DNA from: Paralvinella palmiformis
Lineage: Eukaryota; Annelida; Polychaeta; Terebellida; Alvinellidae
Reading direction: 5' to 3'
DNA length: 64,000 nt
Assembly (NCBI GenBank): GCA_025642065.1
Contig: JAODUP010000268.1
Coordinates: 170,001 to 234,000, forward strand
How positions within the stretch are numbered: position 1 is the first letter of the stretch; every line of letters starts with the position of its first letter. Shown one piece after another: positions 63,610 to 64,000 of this stretch. The notes under the pieces were generated by a model, which made no database searches, was not told the origin of the DNA, and worked only from the letters and a program-made list of their open reading frames with translations. The translations under genes were made by a program, and so were the position numbers.

Positions 63610-63675
63610 AATGGAATACCAACTCAGTCTAAGGCAGTGAAGAAAGTTGGAAGTGAAACAGTCCTCAAAAGAAAG
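63610..63675 (+). CDS. NSRP1: NSRP1 exon 3
   Basis: 66 nt in phase 0 at both ends: NGIPTQSKAVKKVGSETVLK-RK, with donor AAG|GTTCTT. In human NSRP1 the equivalent piece is a Ser-rich linker running into AAKKQAMKQTKLEIQKAL at the start of the DUF2040 coiled-coil domain, so the acidic run, linker and KK..ET.LK agree in order. The rest of the gene, with the domain body and the Arg/Ser/His-rich tail, lies beyond the right edge, so this copy is partial only because of the window. Confidence 0.8.
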
Positions 63676-64000
63676 GTTCTTTTTTTATTCATGCCCTCAA
63701 AACAATAAATAGCATTCTGCTGTAATAAAAATATTGACACCATATCGAGTTTCTTTAGTAATGAAGAAGTTTCTGTAGGTTAAGTAGATTGTATCATAAA
63801 AGTAATAAAATTTGTACCCACATTAGTTTGTTACTATAAACTTTGTTCTTCAAATTGATATTCTGATGACAGTTTTATAATGCTAAATAGATCAGATTTT
63901 TACACATGACTTATGTCACATTCTTAATCATATGTCACTAATATTAGGCATGTGTCAATAATTTGGAGAACATTGTTTGGATATATATATATATATATGT
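63676..64000 (+). other. NSRP1: Start of NSRP1 intron 3
   Basis: No exon seen before the window ends in a short TA run. Confidence 0.6.

Overview
This is a eukaryotic nuclear window: AT-rich, intron-containing, dense in (TA)n, (TG)n and (CT)n microsatellites, minisatellites, tRNA-like SINE heads and decayed CR1/L2-like LINEs, hAT, Harbinger and MULE remnants. The style of the repeats and a selenocysteine-rich selenoprotein P suggest a marine invertebrate, most likely a mollusc (gastropod). That assignment is an inference from sequence style.

Layout. 1-14.2 kb: gene-poor, dominated by minisatellites (18-, 42-, 23-, 12- and 21-bp units). 14.5-16.7 kb: an unusually CpG-rich, non-repetitive block with a CRE, a CCAAT/YY1 pair and six CACGTG E-boxes; it looks like promoter or enhancer DNA, but no exon is proven. 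17-28.4 kb: intergenic microsatellites, with one more unique GC-richer block at 19.4-19.96 kb. 28.4-35.1 kb: nested LINEs, including a nearly full-length minus-strand copy at 30.77-34.13 kb. 37.56-41.0 kb: SELENOP on the plus strand. 44-50.3 kb: a MULE-like transposase fossil, a LINE tail, and a pseudogene of a multi-copy protein family flanked by ~290-bp inverted repeats. 51.4-53.8 kb: a GC-rich remnant carrying a P-loop helicase-like fragment. 53.8-56.1 kb: a minus-strand LINE. From 57.1 kb to the right edge: the 5' part of NSRP1 on the plus strand.

Two host genes are supported. SELENOP is split into four exons (228 codons if every UGA is read and translation starts at 37584), with six in-frame UGA codons. 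Four of them sit at or beside the positions of Cys or redox residues in vertebrate selenoprotein P, and the active-site motif is CxxU instead of the vertebrate UxxC. NSRP1 (nuclear speckle splicing regulator) starts with a 29-nt coding piece ending in a GTGAGT donor; the codon split across this junction is completed 5.1 kb downstream. The gene continues beyond the window.

The most notable items are the SELENOP gene with its inverted CxxU motif and UGA-UGA-TAA end, the inverted-repeat-flanked pseudogene, the helicase-bearing remnant, and a 65-bp perfect palindrome (one unpaired centre base) just inside NSRP1 intron 1.
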